The notes under the pieces are model-generated. The model made no database searches. It saw nothing but the letters and a program-made list of their open reading frames with translations, and had not been told where the DNA came from. DNA of 64,000 nucleotides from positions 620,001 to 684,000 of the forward strand of contig NZ_BMTS01000002.1 in assembly GCF_014649795.1 (NCBI RefSeq), given 5' to 3'. This document shows, piece after piece, positions 63,601-64,000 of the stretch (its first letter is position 1; each line of letters begins with the position of its first letter). Made by a program: the position numbers and the translations under genes. This stretch comes from Streptomyces melanogenes (GTDB lineage Bacteria; Actinomycetota; Actinomycetes; Streptomycetales; Streptomycetaceae).

Positions 63601-64000
63601 TCCACACCAAGATCCCGGCCGGTCCGGTGGACCGCGTCCTGCGGCTCGCCGACCGGGCCGCGCCCGGCTGGACCGCGACCCTCGACGGCAAGCCGCTGAA
63701 GAAGACCACCGTCGACGGCTGGGCCCAGGGCTTCCAACTCCCCGCCGACGGCGGCCGCCTGGACATCACCTACGACGCCCCCTTCACCCACACCGCGTGG
63801 ATCTGGGCCCAGTCACTGCTCGCCCTGGTGCTCGTCGTGCTCGCCCTGCCGGGCCGGCGCCGCCGGATCGACGACGACCTGCCCGAGGAGGAGCAGCCGG
63901 TGCTGCCCCCGGCCCGGGACGGCGAGGGCCGCCGGGCCCGCCGCCTGCGCGCCCAGGCGGAGGCCGAGGCGGCCGGCGCCGAGCCGTCCGCGGAGCCCGG
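60690..64000 (+). CDS. Very large membrane glycosyltransferase (family 2 plus polytopic domain), 3' end outside window
   Basis: Open from ATG 60690 to the right edge (at least 1103 codons). Residues about 22-290 are a GT-A domain (VVTAVLVSHDGARWLPDALAGL, WLLHDDCAPEPDALAEL, SAGMLIRRDVWEELGGFD, RDDVDLCWRAHAAG). It is followed by a basic linker and, from about 430, roughly ten hydrophobic segments to about 820. A long beta-rich extracytoplasmic region (to about 1035) and one last helix with a basic cytoplasmic tail complete the visible part. This fits actinobacterial wall-glycan glycosyltransferases beside whiB. GGAGGGG lies 14 nt before the start; a nearby alternative start is possible. Confidence 0.88.
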   Translation, partial: MSVHSQSTAPYSEAATPEFPRHVVTAVLVSHDGARWLPDALAGLLGQERPVQSAYAADTGSADDSARLVTEALGDERVLHLARRTGFGAAVDEAVRAAPVLGPEELPYLKRPSGWDPVSRSWRDDTYDLPDLPHGEPVQWLWLLHDDCAPEPDALAELLRVADSDAYAAIVGPKLRGWYDRKQLLEVGVSIARSGRRWTGLDRREQDQGQHDQVRPVLSVSSAGMLIRRDVWEELGGFDRRLPLMRDDVDLCWRAHAAGHSVLVAPEAVVRHAEAAARERRTVDCAGRSAVDPHRVDKAGAVYTMLVNSRPAALPYVFLRIVVGTVLRTLAYLLGKAPGQAVDEIMGLSATLLRPGRILAGRRRRGKSGVEASELRPLFPPPGATVRATVEQVASSLGAGTEDTGGSRHGAVESGPGGDDADFLEIEQFARLKKIARKPAPVLFALLLVISLAACRELLGGGALSGGALLPAPSGVGDLWGRYADAWHPVGTGGTQTAPPYLAAIAALSALCFGSTGFALTLLLVCSVPLAGLTAYFASRPLVESRLLRAWAAVAYAFLPAATGALATGRLGTAVLAVLLPLIARAGITAAGFRGEGRGSWRATWTYALLLTVAMAFTPVVWPLAVLLGAVVLVLRRDDITAHGLRFLAAVGTPLLILAPWSLTLLTGPSGFFREAGLEYGKGSASALDLLGADPGGPKTVGGLLLVGFVLAALAALLRGEREFAIRTAWAVALTGFLFAALSNNKGWAGPATLVYGLALIAATVLGAEGAKERVAAHGFGWRQPVAALIALAAAAAPLIAAGGWMLSGADGPLERRDPVQVPAFVAEESGTRDQARTLVLDGTSAAKVSYTLVRGSGGRLGDAELAASGGSDPRLDKVVANLVAGSGADQSSQLSGFAVRYVLVRDGAPRAFGRVLDTTPGLSRLSQLDGSALWRVDRQVARAVIVPPAAPAGAQSGAEPVAVAADQVDVHTKIPAGPVDRVLRLADRAAPGWTATLDGKPLKKTTVDGWAQGFQLPADGGRLDITYDAPFTHTAWIWAQSLLALVLVVLALPGRRRRIDDDLPEEEQPVLPPARDGEGRRARRLRAQAEAEAAGAEPSAEP

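Noticed and set aside
60534..63791. A 1085-codon open frame on the minus strand
   Set aside because: It lies antisense to the large glycosyltransferase, is almost pure Gly/Ala/Glu/Arg low complexity and shows no domain; it is open because GC-rich codon bias removes stops on that strand.

Overview
The window is about 64 kb of very GC-rich (roughly 70-73%) actinobacterial chromosome and almost certainly comes from a Streptomyces. The evidence is a near-canonical whiB gene, a SigB/F-type sigma factor beside a partner-switching pair, LytR-CpsA-Psr (LCP) wall ligases, F420 biosynthesis genes, frequent GTG/TTG starts and GTGA/ATGA-coupled genes. From memory, the order whiB - cdo - F420 genes - LCP genes - acyl-CoA dehydrogenase - dipeptidase - purE/purK - two-component system - peptide transporter - sigma module - hut genes resembles the S. 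coelicolor SCO3034 to SCO3073 region; I could not check this by alignment. No rRNA, tRNA, CRISPR array, insertion sequence, phage or origin was seen.

Layout. (1) 1-9.8 kb: tail of an SGNH hydrolase, a small membrane protein, an RpiR regulator, a LysA-like decarboxylase, then a histidine-degradation operon: hutU, an M20 amidohydrolase, a formimidoylglutamate deiminase and hutI. (2) 9.8-12.3 kb: an NmrA-like reductase, an HD-domain protein and an Asp/Glu racemase, with a striking long inverted repeat between the first two. (3) 12.4-21.8 kb: a surface-glycan set in two convergent operons: CelD/FemAB-like acyltransferase, family-2 glycosyltransferase, polysaccharide deacetylase, polytopic membrane protein and a small membrane protein facing a DegT-type aminotransferase and an enlarged flippase. 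(4) 22-24.1 kb: a SigB/F-family sigma factor (probable SigI) divergent from an anti-sigma antagonist and an HATPase anti-sigma factor. (5) 24.3-28.5 kb: four exported or membrane proteins, two with sortase-type signals. (6) 28.6-33.2 kb: POT peptide transporter, an OmpR-type two-component system and a GtrA protein. (7) 33.4-37.7 kb: purK-purE-dipeptidase plus a degenerate dipeptidase paralogue. (8) 37.7-55.3 kb: UDP-glucose dehydrogenase, acyl-CoA dehydrogenase, a LAxTG coiled-coil surface protein, five LCP proteins, a glycosyltransferase, a thioesterase, a truncated AMP-binding protein, a PGRP amidase and a nucleotidyltransferase: largely a wall-polymer assembly region. (9) 55.5-64 kb: AlkA-like glycosylase, F420 genes (fbiB, fbiA/cofD), cysteine dioxygenase, whiB and the start of a very large membrane glycosyltransferase.

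Outside the genes the main signal is an intergenic palindromic repeat family (20-nt core GGGGCGCGGGGAACTGCGCG, about 17 copies at seven loci, often in facing pairs). A second conserved module lies just upstream of three gene starts. An 11-nt phased direct-repeat array precedes the response regulator and is a good candidate autoregulatory operator. The strongest leads are this array, the pseudoenzyme dipeptidase beside its intact paralogue, the sortase-linked surface cluster next to the sigma switch, the M20 enzyme inside the hut operon, and the 12-22 kb glycan locus.
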